A stretch of 64,000 nt of DNA from Anaerolineales bacterium. Its GTDB lineage: Bacteria; Chloroflexota; Anaerolineae; Anaerolineales; Villigracilaceae. The stretch is taken from assembly GCA_015075275.1 (NCBI GenBank), contig JABTUU010000002.1:248001-312000 (forward strand), given 5' to 3'. How positions within the stretch are numbered: position 1 is the stretch's first letter; every line of letters begins with the position of its first letter. Below the pieces are notes generated by a model, which was given only the letters and a program-made list of their open reading frames with translations, was not told where the DNA came from and searched no databases. A program made the translations under genes and the position numbers. Positions 26,403 to 35,128 of this stretch are shown here, one piece after another.

Positions 26403-28922
26403 TTACAGCGCTATGCTCACCAACTTACCGTGCGCCACGATGATCTTACGCGGCTCCTTACCGTCCAGATATTTCTGGATAATCTCACTTGCAAGCGCCG
26501 CCGCTTTGATATCGTCCTCGCTTGCATCCGCCGAGACGGTGATACGATCGCGCACTTTGCCGTTAACCTGCAACGGAATCTCGATCGTATCTTCTTTTGC
26601 AGCCGCTTCGTCCGCTTGGGGCCAGCTTTGTTGATGGATCGAATATGATTTACTTAAGCGCTCCGTCCACAATTCTTCAGCGATATGCGGCGCAACAGGA
26701 GCCATCATCTTCAAATAGATCTCCGTCGCCTCATTCCATTCGGATGAGCCAAACGCGCCCGCTTCGCGCGCTTTATACATTTCGTTCAACAGTTCCATCA
26801 ACGAAGAAATGATGGTGTTGAATTCAAACATCTCAAAGTCGTGTGTAACGCGCTTCAAAGTTTGATGAACCTTCCGTCGCAGATTCTTCTTCGCATCGTC
26901 GGAAGCGGGCGGCGCAGACGCAGGCGCAGGGTCGGTGAACAGAGTCCACACGCGGCGCATCCAGCGCGCAGTCCCTTCGATGCCGTGCGAGTCCCACGGG
27001 CCGCCTTGTTGCCAGCGCGCGAAGAACATCAGATACGCGCGGACGGTATCGGCTCCATATTTTTTCACCAGCACATCGGGCGCAACGACATTGCCCTTGC
27101 TCTTCGACATCTTGCTGTTGTCTTCCGACAGCACCATGCCCTGATTGCGCAACTGCAGAACAGGCTCGTTGCCCTCGGTAATGCCCATATCCCGCAACGC
27201 CTTATGAAAAAAGCGAAAATACAGCAAGTGCATATTGGCGTGTTCGTTGCCACCCGTGTATGTGTCCACAGGCATCCAATAGTTGTATTCGGCTTCATCG
27301 AACGGCGCCTTATCATCGTGCGGACTCAAATAACGCAAGTGATACCACGACGAACACATGAAGGTGTCCATCGTATCCGTTTCGCGAATCGCAGGCTCGC
27401 CGCCAATGGGACAAATCGCGTTCTTCCACGTCGGATGAAATTTCAACGGCGACTCGCCCGTCGGCTTCCATTCATCAATATCATCGGGCAACAACACAGG
27501 CAGTTGATCCTCAGGCACAGGGTTCCATCCGTGCATTTCGCAATACACCATCGGAATCGGCGCGCCCCAAAAACGCTGCCGCGAGATCAGCCAATCGCGA
27601 TAGCGATAATTCACATCGCGCTTGCCAATCCCTTTTTGCTCCAAATATTCGATCACGGCTTTGATCGCGGGGTTCTTCATGCCTTTATCGTTCGTCGCGC
27701 GCGTCCCATTGAACGGGCCCGAATTGATCATCGCGCCATCGTGTGAATATGCCTCGGTCATCGTCTCACCGCTCAACTCGACGCCTTCAGGCTGAATTAC
27801 AGGAATCACTTTCAATCCAAATTTCCTTGCGAATTCAAAATCGCGTTCATCGTGCGCCGGGACTGCCATGATCGCGCCCGTTCCGTACGACATCAGCACA
27901 TAATCGGCAATCCAGATCGGGATGCGCTCCTCATTCACTGGATTGATAGCATAGCCGCCTGTGAACACGCCCGTCTTCTCTTTATCTTTCGCCTCGCGCT
28001 GAATGTCGGTCTGCTTCGCCGCCTCAGCCTTATACACACGGACGGCTTCCGCATTTTCAGGCGCGGTAACTTTATCTACCAATGGATGCTCTGGCGAAAA
28101 GACCATGAATGTAGCGCCCCACAGTGTGTCGGGTCGGGTTGTAAATATTTCTATCAGATCGCCAGCTTGATCATCCTCTTGCGGGGCGGTTTTGAATGTC
28201 ACCGACGCACCTTCACTGCGACCGATCCAATTCGTCTGCGAGGTTTTAACGAAATCGGGCCAATCCATGCCTTCAAAACTCAGCAATTCATCGGCATATT
28301 TGGTCGTGCGGAAGAACCATTGCTCCAGTTCTTTTTTAATGACTGGCGTGCCGCAACGATCGCAGACGCGGTCGTCGCCTTTGACTTGCTCGCGCGCCAG
28401 CGTCGTATTGCACGATGGGCACCAATCCACCGCCGCCTTCTTTCGATACGCCAACCCATGCTTATACAACTGGATAAAGAACCATTGCGTCCAGCGATAG
28501 TATTCAGGGTCGCACGAGATTGCCTCGCGCTCCCAATCGAACATCGCGCCCATCGAGCGCATCTGTTTCTGCATACGTTCAATGTTGGCATAGGTCCACT
28601 TTTTCGGGTGGATATTATTCTTAATAGCCGCGCCCTCCGCCGGCAGGCCGAACGCGTCAAAACCCATCGGGAACATGACGTTGTAGCCCTGCATACGCTT
28701 AAAGCGCGCTCGCGCATCCGACGGTGTCATCGCGTACCAGTGACCGATGTGCAAGTCGCCGCTTGGATACGGCAGCATCGTCAGCGCGTAATGTTTAGGT
28801 CGGTTCTCATCAATCACTGCGCGATACAACTTGTCTGCTTCCCATTGCGCCTGCCACTTCGGCTCGAAGGCTTGCGGGTTGAAAGAAATGTCCTTGGATG
28901 CGGTTATGTTTTGTTTGTTCAT
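26403..28922 (-). CDS. leuS: Leucyl-tRNA synthetase
   Basis: Class I aminoacyl-tRNA synthetase of 839 residues. HIGH motif region: MLPYPSGDLHIGHWYAMTP. Zinc ribbon: WCPSCNTTLAREQ ... CDRCGTPV. An editing (CP1) domain has FTTRPDTLWGATFMV and YGTGAIMAVPAHDERD. KMSKS loop: SKMSKSKGNVV. The C-terminal LeuRS domain ends with LQVNGKVRDRI. Full length, bacterial-type. It is preceded by a T-box leader with a CTC specifier candidate, consistent with control by uncharged tRNA-Leu. Confidence 0.97.
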   Translation of the reverse strand: MNKQNITASKDISFNPQAFEPKWQAQWEADKLYRAVIDENRPKHYALTMLPYPSGDLHIGHWYAMTPSDARARFKRMQGYNVMFPMGFDAFGLPAEGAAIKNNIHPKKWTYANIERMQKQMRSMGAMFDWEREAISCDPEYYRWTQWFFIQLYKHGLAYRKKAAVDWCPSCNTTLAREQVKGDDRVCDRCGTPVIKKELEQWFFRTTKYADELLSFEGMDWPDFVKTSQTNWIGRSEGASVTFKTAPQEDDQAGDLIEIFTTRPDTLWGATFMVFSPEHPLVDKVTAPENAEAVRVYKAEAAKQTDIQREAKDKEKTGVFTGGYAINPVNEERIPIWIADYVLMSYGTGAIMAVPAHDERDFEFARKFGLKVIPVIQPEGVELSGETMTEAYSHDGAMINSGPFNGTRATNDKGMKNPAIKAVIEYLEQKGIGKRDVNYRYRDWLISRQRFWGAPIPMVYCEMHGWNPVPEDQLPVLLPDDIDEWKPTGESPLKFHPTWKNAICPIGGEPAIRETDTMDTFMCSSWYHLRYLSPHDDKAPFDEAEYNYWMPVDTYTGGNEHANMHLLYFRFFHKALRDMGITEGNEPVLQLRNQGMVLSEDNSKMSKSKGNVVAPDVLVKKYGADTVRAYLMFFARWQQGGPWDSHGIEGTARWMRRVWTLFTDPAPASAPPASDDAKKNLRRKVHQTLKRVTHDFEMFEFNTIISSLMELLNEMYKAREAGAFGSSEWNEATEIYLKMMAPVAPHIAEELWTERLSKSYSIHQQSWPQADEAAAKEDTIEIPLQVNGKVRDRITVSADASEDDIKAAALASEIIQKYLDGKEPRKIIVAHGKLVSIAL

Positions 28923-28976
28923 ATAGTCCTCACAGTTAAACGTTTATGTTAAATTTCAAGCGTCGGCGGCGGAAAC

Positions 28977-29308
28977 AAAAAACTCCTCATCCACATCAGG
29001 GACGAAGAGTTAACTCCGCGGTGCCACCCAGATTCGGTTGAAAGGTTGGAAGGTTGCACGTTGCAGGTTTTGCCTTCAACGTTTAATCTCCCAACATTCA
29101 AACGCTCTTTGATCGCGATAACGGGCTTCTCCGTCGCCAATTACTTAATTTCACCGGCGAAGTCCCCTTCGACTTTGGGCAAAAGCCCTCCGCTCAGGGA
29201 GACAGGCGAGTTCGGTCTTTGTACTCCCGTTGGATACAAGATGAAGGGCTTCCACCTTATCTTCCCTTCTCGCTGACGGGATGACCTACTGCTCCTGTTA
29301 TAACTTTT
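28977..29308 (-). ncRNA. T-box riboswitch of leuS
   Basis: Read on the minus strand, the leader holds a conserved T-box motif TGGGTGGCACCGCGG (29016-29030), which pairs with the uncharged tRNA acceptor end. It is followed by an intrinsic terminator: AACTCTTCGTCC / GGATGAGGAGTT (28981-29011) and TTTTTT. Upstream the stem I landmarks GGTGGAAGCCC and CCCGTTATCGC are present. The triplet CTC (29208-29210) in CCGAACTCGCC fits a leucine specifier. An unrelated repetitive tract (29036-29100) lies between the specifier domain and the T-box. Confidence 0.9.
29036..29100. repeat. Repetitive GGTTGAAAGGTTGGAAGG tract inside the T-box leader (family I)
   Basis: The left side repeats GGTTG/AAGGTTG units and the right side has CCTTCAACG and CCCAACATTCAAAC, making it roughly self-complementary. 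Standard T-box leaders have no such tract between stem III and the antiterminator. It may be an inserted spacer element. Confidence 0.5.
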
Positions 29309-29314
29309 CAGGTA

Positions 29315-29342
29315 AGTCTACATTAATTCGGACCTACTTCAA
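29315..29342 (-). promoter_or_regulatory. Promoter of the leuS T-box leader
   Basis: On the minus strand TTGAAG (29342-29337), 16-base spacer, TAGACT (29320-29315). Predicted start about 29308, just before the stem I region, and directly after the tRNA-Ala(GGC) gene. Confidence 0.5.
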
Positions 29343-29345
29343 TTG

Positions 29346-29418
29346 TGGACCCAGAGGGATTCGAACCCTCGACCTTCTCAATGCCATTGAGACGCGCTAC
29401 CAACTGCGCTATGGGCCC
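29346..29418 (-). tRNA. tRNA-Ala (GGC)
   Basis: A 73-base cloverleaf. Acceptor GGGCCCA / TGGGTCC including the G3-U70 pair that identifies alanine tRNA. D arm GCGC-AGTTGGTA-GCGC. Anticodon stem TCTCA/TGAGA with loop ATGGCAT (anticodon GGC). T arm GAGGG/CCCTC with TTCGAAT. Discriminator A. The CCA end is not encoded (CAATT follows). Confidence 0.95.
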
Positions 29419-29420
29419 CA

Positions 29421-29504
29421 TTTCGATTTCGGATTTTCGATTTCAGATTTACGATTTGGATCGTAGGTTTCAATCGTCAATCCAAAATCGGCAATCGTAA
29501 ATCG
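29421..29504. repeat. Repetitive spacer between two tRNA-Ala genes (family E)
   Basis: Built of GATTTCGGATTTTCGATTT-like units on the left and ATCGGCAATCGTAAATCG-like units on the right, which are imperfectly complementary. It separates the two tRNA-Ala genes. Transcribed, it would fold into a hairpin that could guide processing of a joint tRNA precursor (inference). Confidence 0.55.
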
Positions 29505-29505
29505 G

Positions 29506-29581
29506 TGGTGGACCTGAGGGGATTCGAACCCCTGACCTCCTCAGTGCGATTGAGGCGCGCTACCAACTGCGCTACAGGCCC
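29506..29581 (-). tRNA. tRNA-Ala (CGC)
   Basis: Cloverleaf of 73 bases plus an encoded CCA (29508-29506). Acceptor GGGCCTG / CAGGTCC with G3-U70. Same D arm as its neighbour. Anticodon stem CCTCA/TGAGG with loop ATCGCAC (anticodon CGC). T arm AGGGG/CCCCT. Transcribed from a strong promoter at 29600-29628, probably together with tRNA-Ala(GGC). Confidence 0.95.
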
Positions 29582-29599
29582 AAAGAAATTGCGTCTGGT

Positions 29600-29628
29600 A
29601 TTCTAATGTAGGGACAAGTGGATGTCAA
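29600..29628 (-). promoter_or_regulatory. Promoter of the tRNA-Ala pair
   Basis: On the minus strand TTGACA (29628-29623), exactly 17 bases, TAGAAT (29605-29600). The start would be about 29593, 12 bases upstream of the mature tRNA. Confidence 0.85.
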
Positions 29629-29666
29629 GCAACGTTTTCGATGTAAAATATATAGAGGATATTGCC

Positions 29667-30374
29667 ATGACCGACATCGATTCCAGACCTATCTATCGCA
29701 TCATGGATTTGCATGAAGCGGATCGTCCTCGCGAGCGATTATCTGCGCTAGGACCGCAAGCCTTAACGAACGCCGAATTGCTCGCCATCTTATTGCGCGT
29801 GGGTGTACGAGGCGAGAACGCCATCGAGGTGGGGCAACGACTGCTTAAAGCATTCGGCGGACTAATAGGATTACACCGCGCTCCGTTTGCCGAGCTCAAC
29901 AAACAACATGGGCTTGGCGACGCAAAAGCCGCGCAGATTAAAGCGGCGATCGAGCTAGGTCGAAGACTCACGCTCGAATCTCCTGAGGAAAGACCCGCGA
30001 TCAACTCCCCTGCCGATGCCGCCGCGCTGGTGTCCTACGAAATGTCCGCGCTGGAGCAGGAGCATCTGCGCGTGATGTTGCTCGACAGAAGGAATCGCGT
30101 ATTGGAAACGGTCGAGGTTTACAAAGGTTCGGTCAATTCATCGCAAGTGCGCGTGGGAGAAGTTTTCAAAGAAGCGATTCGCAAAAACGCCTCGTCAATC
30201 ATTGTGATCCACAACCACCCCAGCGGCGATCCCACCCCCAGCCCCGACGATGTTGCCGTCACGCGCGCCATCGTGCAGGCAGGAAAATTACTTGACGTGG
30301 ATGTGCTGGATCATCTCGTGATCGGTCAGGGCAAGTGGATATCGTTGAAGGAAAGAGGCTTGGGGTTTATCTAA
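29667..30374 (+). CDS. radC: RadC-family JAB-domain protein
   Basis: A 235-residue protein with an N-terminal helix-hairpin-helix-like region ([42 protein letters not shown]) and a C-terminal JAB/MPN metalloprotein domain with the RadC signature [17 protein letters not shown]. Despite its name the family's role in DNA repair is not established. The frame opens at 29622, inside the tRNA promoter, but AGAGGA before the ATG at 29667 decides the start. It ends two bases before the convergent acylphosphatase gene. Confidence 0.93.
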   Translation: MTDIDSRPIYRIMDLHEADRPRERLSALGPQALTNAELLAILLRVGVRGENAIEVGQRLLKAFGGLIGLHRAPFAELNKQHGLGDAKAAQIKAAIELGRRLTLESPEERPAINSPADAAALVSYEMSALEQEHLRVMLLDRRNRVLETVEVYKGSVNSSQVRVGEVFKEAIRKNASSIIVIHNHPSGDPTPSPDDVAVTRAIVQAGKLLDVDVLDHLVIGQGKWISLKERGLGFI

Positions 30375-30376
30375 AC

Positions 30377-30667
30377 TCATCTGCTCCCCCTCACACCAAA
30401 TTCTCTAAATTCTCCAGTCGCATCTCCCCACTCCACCGTCGACTCGTCCACACGCGACATGCTGGGACCCTGCTTCATCGTTTCGATGAGGCGTTCCACG
30501 TTGGAGCGTTCGCCTTCTGCGACTGCTTCTACCGTGTTATAGCCGACGTTGCGAACCCAGCCTGTTAGCCCTCCAATTTGGCGCGCGTGATATTCCACAT
30601 GGGCGCGGAAGCCCACGCCTTGCACGCGTCCTTTGACGATGATGTGTGCGCGAACGAGGCTGGTCAT
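30377..30667 (-). CDS. acyP: Acylphosphatase
   Basis: Hydrolyses acyl phosphates; small soluble enzyme of 96 residues. The two catalytic residues are in place: Arg in VKGRVQGVGFRAHVE and Asn in GWVRNVGYNTVEAV. The family fold normally ends after about 90 residues. Here the last dozen residues (EFREFGVRGSR) are encoded by a tract resembling the dispersed family F repeat, so the 3' end may have been replaced by a repeat. It starts 7 bases after the stop of the MA-type peptidase gene and is probably in one operon with it. Confidence 0.92.
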   Translation of the reverse strand: MTSLVRAHIIVKGRVQGVGFRAHVEYHARQIGGLTGWVRNVGYNTVEAVAEGERSNVERLIETMKQGPSMSRVDESTVEWGDATGEFREFGVRGSR

Positions 30668-30674
30668 GGTCGTC

Positions 30675-31874
30675 TCATGTTATTCGCTTCTTCCTCATTG
30701 CATTGAACCCAATCAGCAACGGAATTCCCAACACTAATCCGCATAAGACCAAATAGGGGAGTAAATTCTGCAGCGTAAGAGCCCATACGTTCTCGCCTAC
30801 TATCGATTCGCGCCAGTTCAGCTCAAGTTGCGCAAGAGACGCATCATATGTTATTTCGACGCCGCGCTCGCAGGTCACGCCATCGGCGTAACTGCGAGAG
30901 AGTTCGATCAATTTTGAAACGCCGAAGGCGTCGCGCAGATAGGCGGTAAACGACCGAGCCTCGGCATACGCCAGAAAAGTCGAGTCGGGCTGCGGCGGGA
31001 ACGAAGCGCACAAATCTTTCAACGGGATGATCGCGCGACGCGCGCGCGCATCTTGTAAGACGCGGTTATATTCTACGCTTGGGTTGATCTCGACGACGGC
31101 GGCAAGTCCTTCGCGCAACCACGCGGGCAAATTCTTGTATCCTGCGCCAAGGGCGCGATAGGATAACACGTGCATAAGCTCATGCGGAATACGCTGATCC
31201 ATTTGCAAACTTTGTTCAAAGCCCGGCTCAACAGCGACCAGCACAACGCCAAGTCCTACGTTGGCATGCCCCACCGCCTGCGCGTCAACGCTGAGAAATG
31301 CCAGATCGGTTTGTAGAGGGTAGATGAAAATATCAATCGGCTGGTTGAGATCTACAAGGAATATCTCGTTAATAGCGCGCACGCCAGCCAGCGCGACGTT
31401 CAGCGCGTTTTGCGCAAAAGTCGCATCGCCTTGGAACCAGAAGACGCGCAGTCCGTTCGATTCGAGTCGTTGCCAGGCGAAACGATTGTCATCGTAGCGA
31501 ACAGAATAGACCTCGCTTTGGAAAGCGGTCCCGTCGGCAAAGTTAAAATCGTACCGCCAGCGGATGAACGTAAACGGACGCGGCGCGTTTTGCCGCGCAT
31601 CGAGAATAAATTGCAGAGTCTGGCGCGCGTCCAGCGTCAACGGTTGAACGCGCATCTGGTTATAGTTTTCGTCGAAAAGCGTAATGGAAGCCGCCTGGAT
31701 TGGAAATGACGTTCTCACCGTCGCTGAAAAGACGATCTGTTCGCCGAAGCGATACACCGCCCCGACGTTTTCCAACAGAATTTTTTCTTGCGCCTTTACC
31801 GGCTGCGCATGCCAAAACGCGAACGCAACAATCGCGCAGACCGTCAACACCCACGCGCGAACGGCGTTTCGCAT
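30675..31874 (-). CDS. Peptidase MA-family (gluzincin) metalloprotease, membrane-anchored
   Basis: A 399-residue exported protein. A signal peptide (VRAWVLTVCAIVAFAFWHAQPVKA) is followed by an Ig-like beta region, then the zinc protease motif RIPHELMHVLSYRALGAG (HExxH) and LPAWLREGLAAVVE with the third-ligand Glu. A C-terminal membrane helix (LLPYLVLCGLVLGIPLLIGF) ends in a basic tail. Active-site residues are all present. The ATG overlaps the stop of the permease gene (TGATG), so translation is coupled. Substrate unknown. Confidence 0.85.
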   Translation of the reverse strand: MRNAVRAWVLTVCAIVAFAFWHAQPVKAQEKILLENVGAVYRFGEQIVFSATVRTSFPIQAASITLFDENYNQMRVQPLTLDARQTLQFILDARQNAPRPFTFIRWRYDFNFADGTAFQSEVYSVRYDDNRFAWQRLESNGLRVFWFQGDATFAQNALNVALAGVRAINEIFLVDLNQPIDIFIYPLQTDLAFLSVDAQAVGHANVGLGVVLVAVEPGFEQSLQMDQRIPHELMHVLSYRALGAGYKNLPAWLREGLAAVVEINPSVEYNRVLQDARARRAIIPLKDLCASFPPQPDSTFLAYAEARSFTAYLRDAFGVSKLIELSRSYADGVTCERGVEITYDASLAQLELNWRESIVGENVWALTLQNLLPYLVLCGLVLGIPLLIGFNAMRKKRIT

Positions 31875-32794
31875 CAACGTCCCACCAATACGAGCAACGG
31901 AGTTAATGTCAGCGGGCTGAGCAGCGTGCCGAAGAATACGATCGCGGTGACGAGCGACGAATCGAGTTTATATTCGCTGGCAAGGATCATATTGTTAACA
32001 GCCGCCGGCATTGAGGCTTGCGTCATGCTTGCCTGCCATGCCGCGCCTTGCATGCCGAATAGCGACGTCAAAAAAAGAGCGATCGCCGGCGCCGCAAGTA
32101 AACGCAACGACACGCTCAGCCCCGCGCCCTTTAAATTCTCACGCGACCATTGCGCGCGTGAAAGTTCTACGCCGAGCAGGACGATCATCAACGGAATGCT
32201 CCCGCCCGCCGCCAGATCAATTGTACGCGAAAGCGCGGCGGGTATTTCGAGATCTAAGCCGTTCACCAACAGCGCCAGCGCGACGCCGTATACCGTCGGC
32301 ACTTTGAACATGCCCAACGCGGCATCTTTAAAGCTTGCATGTCCGAGCGAAGCGATCAGAACGCCTACCGTATGAAATAGTATTGAAGTAGCAACAAAAT
32401 ACAATCCGCCGTAACGCAATCCCTGTTCGCCGAACGCAAACGCTGCCAGCGGCAGACCATAATTTCCTGTGTTGCCGAACATGGTCGCGATCAACACCGC
32501 AATCAAGGCAGGGCGTTCAAGCGCCATCGAACGCCCCAGCGCAAGAGCGAGCGCGCCCATGATCAAAATCATCGCGACAGCGAACGCCGCTACCGCAAGC
32601 GCCTCGTCAACCGCTATATCGTTCTTTAGGAGCAAATTGAAGACGAGCGCGGGAGCGAAAATATAAAAGACCGCTCGCCCAATCGTCCTCGAATCGAGGG
32701 CGAGAATCTTTCCCAGAACAAAGCCCGCGCCGCTAAGCGACAAGATCGGCAATAGGTTGTTGACGAACGTAGAGGCGAGGAGAGAAAGCGGCAT
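31874..32794 (-). CDS. AEC-family (auxin efflux carrier-like) permease
   Basis: A 306-residue membrane protein with about ten helices. The N-terminal half has NLLPILSLSGAGFVLGKIL. The central region has LIAVLIATMFGNTGNYGLPLAAFAFGEQGL, the Asn/Gly-rich AEC hallmark. The C-terminal half repeats the fold (GMQGAAWQASMTQASMPAAVNNMILA). Related bacterial members move malate or other organic anions. A TTG at 32824 would start inside the preceding terminator hairpin, so the ATG at 32794 is preferred. Confidence 0.85.
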   Translation of the reverse strand: MPLSLLASTFVNNLLPILSLSGAGFVLGKILALDSRTIGRAVFYIFAPALVFNLLLKNDIAVDEALAVAAFAVAMILIMGALALALGRSMALERPALIAVLIATMFGNTGNYGLPLAAFAFGEQGLRYGGLYFVATSILFHTVGVLIASLGHASFKDAALGMFKVPTVYGVALALLVNGLDLEIPAALSRTIDLAAGGSIPLMIVLLGVELSRAQWSRENLKGAGLSVSLRLLAAPAIALFLTSLFGMQGAAWQASMTQASMPAAVNNMILASEYKLDSSLVTAIVFFGTLLSPLTLTPLLVLVGR

Positions 32795-32806
32795 AAGAAG
32801 TGAAAA

Positions 32807-32834
32807 GTCACGAAGATGTTGCAATCTTCGTGAC
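32807..32834 (-). terminator. Terminator of the HEAT-repeat gene
   Basis: Perfect 11-bp stem GTCACGAAGAT / ATCTTCGTGAC with a six-base loop, followed on the minus strand by TTTTCACTTC. Lies 36 bases past the HEAT gene stop and just before the permease ATG. Confidence 0.75.
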
Positions 32835-32869
32835 GGGGGCGAACAGACTCGAGCTGCAAGGACTCTTCA

Positions 32870-33871
32870 CTAATTTAAATACAGTCCGTTATCGTCATCC
32901 TGCTCTTCATCGAGTTCAAAATCAGGTTCATAATTCAACAGGTCGAAGCGATCCAGATCGTCAGTGAAGTCGAGGTTTTCCAACGCTTCTTCCAGAAACT
33001 CGATCTGGTCGTCGTCTTCGGCTTGGTCGCGCAAGGTTTGGATATAGATGCGCGCATCGTCGCCGCCGATTTGTGAAAGCGCCCAAACGACTGCGCCGCT
33101 TATTTCATCGTCTCCGTCTTCTTCGAGGATGCGCAACAGAACGGGAACAGCATCCTTGACGCTTAATTCGCCTGCAGCTTCTACGGCGGCTTCGCGCACA
33201 TTCAGATTGTCGCTTGTCAGCGAATCGAGAATATCCTCATCCCAGCGCGTATCCGCCGAACGCGACATCGCGAACAACGCGCTCGCGCGCCACGCCGCTT
33301 CTCCGCGCCGATATGCCGACTCGATCAACTCGACGACTTCGGGGCGCGAGGAATATCCCAGCGATTCGAGCGCGCGCCGTTGCACCCTAACGTCGTCGTC
33401 GCGGTTTACAGATTCGAGGAGCGCATCTTCCACCTGAAGCAACGCTGACGACGAGAGTTCTTCCAATTCGCCGAGGTCTACAAAAACGCTGAGGACTGCC
33501 GCGGCTTCCGCGCGAGTTTGCGCATCAGGATCGTTTTTCAATATAGCGATAAGGGACGGGATCAATTGCGTATCTTCACATTCGCATAAGAGACGGATGG
33601 CTCGTCCGCGAACAGTCGCATCCGCATCAGTCAGCAGCGCTTTAGCGAAATCTTCAAAGTTGACGAGCATATCGTCTTCCGCCAACGACTCAAGCCCTTC
33701 GAGCAGCGTCAATTTGCGGTTGAGCGAAACGTTGCGCCACGCATCGGCAAAAGCCACCAGATCGGATGCATCGAGATCGGAAAATTGTCTTAAATGTTCA
33801 GACGAGAGCGCTCGGGTTTCATCGAGTAAATGCGTCAGCGTTTGTTGAAAAGGAGAGAGTTGCGCGTTCAT
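32870..33871 (-). CDS. HEAT-repeat protein
   Basis: A 333-residue soluble, acidic protein. It is made of about six HEAT/PBS-lyase-like helical repeats (DADATVRGRAIRLLCE, DDDVRVQRRALESLGYS, DNLNVREAAVEAAGELS, DDEISGAVVWALSQIGG), ending in a very acidic tail (DFELDEEQDDDNG). Such repeats are protein-binding scaffolds. It starts 14 bases after the site-2 protease gene ends, so it may serve the same pathway. Exact partner unknown. Confidence 0.8.
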   Translation of the reverse strand: MNAQLSPFQQTLTHLLDETRALSSEHLRQFSDLDASDLVAFADAWRNVSLNRKLTLLEGLESLAEDDMLVNFEDFAKALLTDADATVRGRAIRLLCECEDTQLIPSLIAILKNDPDAQTRAEAAAVLSVFVDLGELEELSSSALLQVEDALLESVNRDDDVRVQRRALESLGYSSRPEVVELIESAYRRGEAAWRASALFAMSRSADTRWDEDILDSLTSDNLNVREAAVEAAGELSVKDAVPVLLRILEEDGDDEISGAVVWALSQIGGDDARIYIQTLRDQAEDDDQIEFLEEALENLDFTDDLDRFDLLNYEPDFELDEEQDDDNGLYLN

Positions 33872-33885
33872 CAGATATCCTTTCT

Positions 33886-35004
33886 CTAAGGAACGACGAG
33901 ATTAACGGGGTTGACAAAATCCATCACGTTAACGTAGATCATAAACAGCAACAACACGGTCATCCCCAAGCCGTGCACAACGTTTTCCACCTCTGCGGGA
34001 ACACGGCGGCGGAAGATTAATTCGGGCAGTAGGAACAGGATTCGTCCGCCGTCGAGCGCGGGAATCGGAAAGAGATTGAATACGCCAAGGCTGATGGACA
34101 ACGCGGCGATCAGATCTAAGGTGCGAATGGGTTGATCTCCGGGATCGTTGGAAGGCGCGGGGTTCGCCGCCGCATTAGCGCTGGCTTCCACGTCTTGGCT
34201 CACCGTCTGCCCGACGATATCGAAGATGCCTTTCAAGCCGATCACGCGGCTTTGTTCAGGCGTGAGCGTGCCGCGAATCATCTGCGCAGGAAGAGACAAC
34301 AGGTTCCGAACGCTAGTGTACGTGTAGCGTATGCCCAAGCCAACAGTCGCCGCTGGCGAATTGGAGCGCACAAATGGAGACCCCAAGCCAACGCCGATCA
34401 TGGCGCGACCTTGGTCTTCGTGGTATTCCGGCGTAGCAACTAGCATAATTTCCTGTCCGCGACGTTCTATTAGAAAAGAGATCGGGGAGTCTGGGTTTGC
34501 GTCTATGATCAGGCGCAGATCGCTGTAAGTGTGAATGGGCGCGTTATTGCCGTTAATGAAAATGTCGCCGTCTTGAAAGCCCGCTTGTTGCGCCGGAGAA
34601 TCCTCAAGCACAGAGGAAACCATCGTTCGGTTAGGATCGGGTATACCGACGCGATAGAAGAGGAAACTGTAGATTAAGATGGCGGTCAGCAGATTCATCG
34701 CCGGTCCCGCAACAAGGACGGCAAAGCGCCGCCACGGCGATGCCGCCGCCAACCCGCCTTGAATCGTCGGGTCGTTCTCTCCCTTAGGGCGGATAAAGCC
34801 TCCTAGAGGAAGCCAATTTAGGGTAAATTTTGTGCCGCGCCATGTAAATAACTTGACGGCGCCCGGCGTGGGAAAGCCGATGCCAAATTCTTCCACTTCG
34901 ATCTTACACAACCGCGCAACGATAAAGTGACCCAATTCGTGGACGATCACCATGCCGCTGAACGCGAAAATAAACACCAACCACGTTAACAGAGTTTCGT
35001 TCAT
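33886..35004 (-). CDS. rseP: Site-2 metalloprotease (RseP-like, M50)
   Basis: Intramembrane zinc protease of 372 residues. HExxH in the first membrane helix: GMVIVHELGHFIVARLC (His22, Glu23, His26). Followed by FGIGFPTPGAVKLFTWRGTKF and GGFIRPKGE, typical of RseP/RasP. A PDZ domain lies about 130-210 (QQAGFQDGDIFINGN). The third zinc-ligand region NLFPIPALDGGRILFLL is near the C-terminus. All ligands are present. Likely cleaves an anti-sigma factor or signal-peptide remnants. No anti-sigma gene is nearby. Confidence 0.92.
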   Translation of the reverse strand: MNETLLTWLVFIFAFSGMVIVHELGHFIVARLCKIEVEEFGIGFPTPGAVKLFTWRGTKFTLNWLPLGGFIRPKGENDPTIQGGLAAASPWRRFAVLVAGPAMNLLTAILIYSFLFYRVGIPDPNRTMVSSVLEDSPAQQAGFQDGDIFINGNNAPIHTYSDLRLIIDANPDSPISFLIERRGQEIMLVATPEYHEDQGRAMIGVGLGSPFVRSNSPAATVGLGIRYTYTSVRNLLSLPAQMIRGTLTPEQSRVIGLKGIFDIVGQTVSQDVEASANAAANPAPSNDPGDQPIRTLDLIAALSISLGVFNLFPIPALDGGRILFLLPELIFRRRVPAEVENVVHGLGMTVLLLFMIYVNVMDFVNPVNLVVP

Positions 35005-35128
35005 TGTTATTCCTTTACGCGCCGATTATATCGCCAATTGACAAGGCGGCGCGCATTCTAATTCTTTTCATATACCGGGCATTCACAAGGTAGAATAAAG
35101 AAAATACCTTGCTTTCTCGGAGACAACC

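Noticed and set aside
27852..28952. Long open frame (366 codons) on the plus strand across leuS
   Set aside because: Antisense shadow of leuS. Protein is Arg/His/Ile-rich with no domain, start region is inside the leuS leader, and leuS is certain.
29281..29466. Open frame of 61 codons over a tRNA
   Set aside because: Overlaps the tRNA-Ala(GGC) gene and the leuS promoter; not coding.
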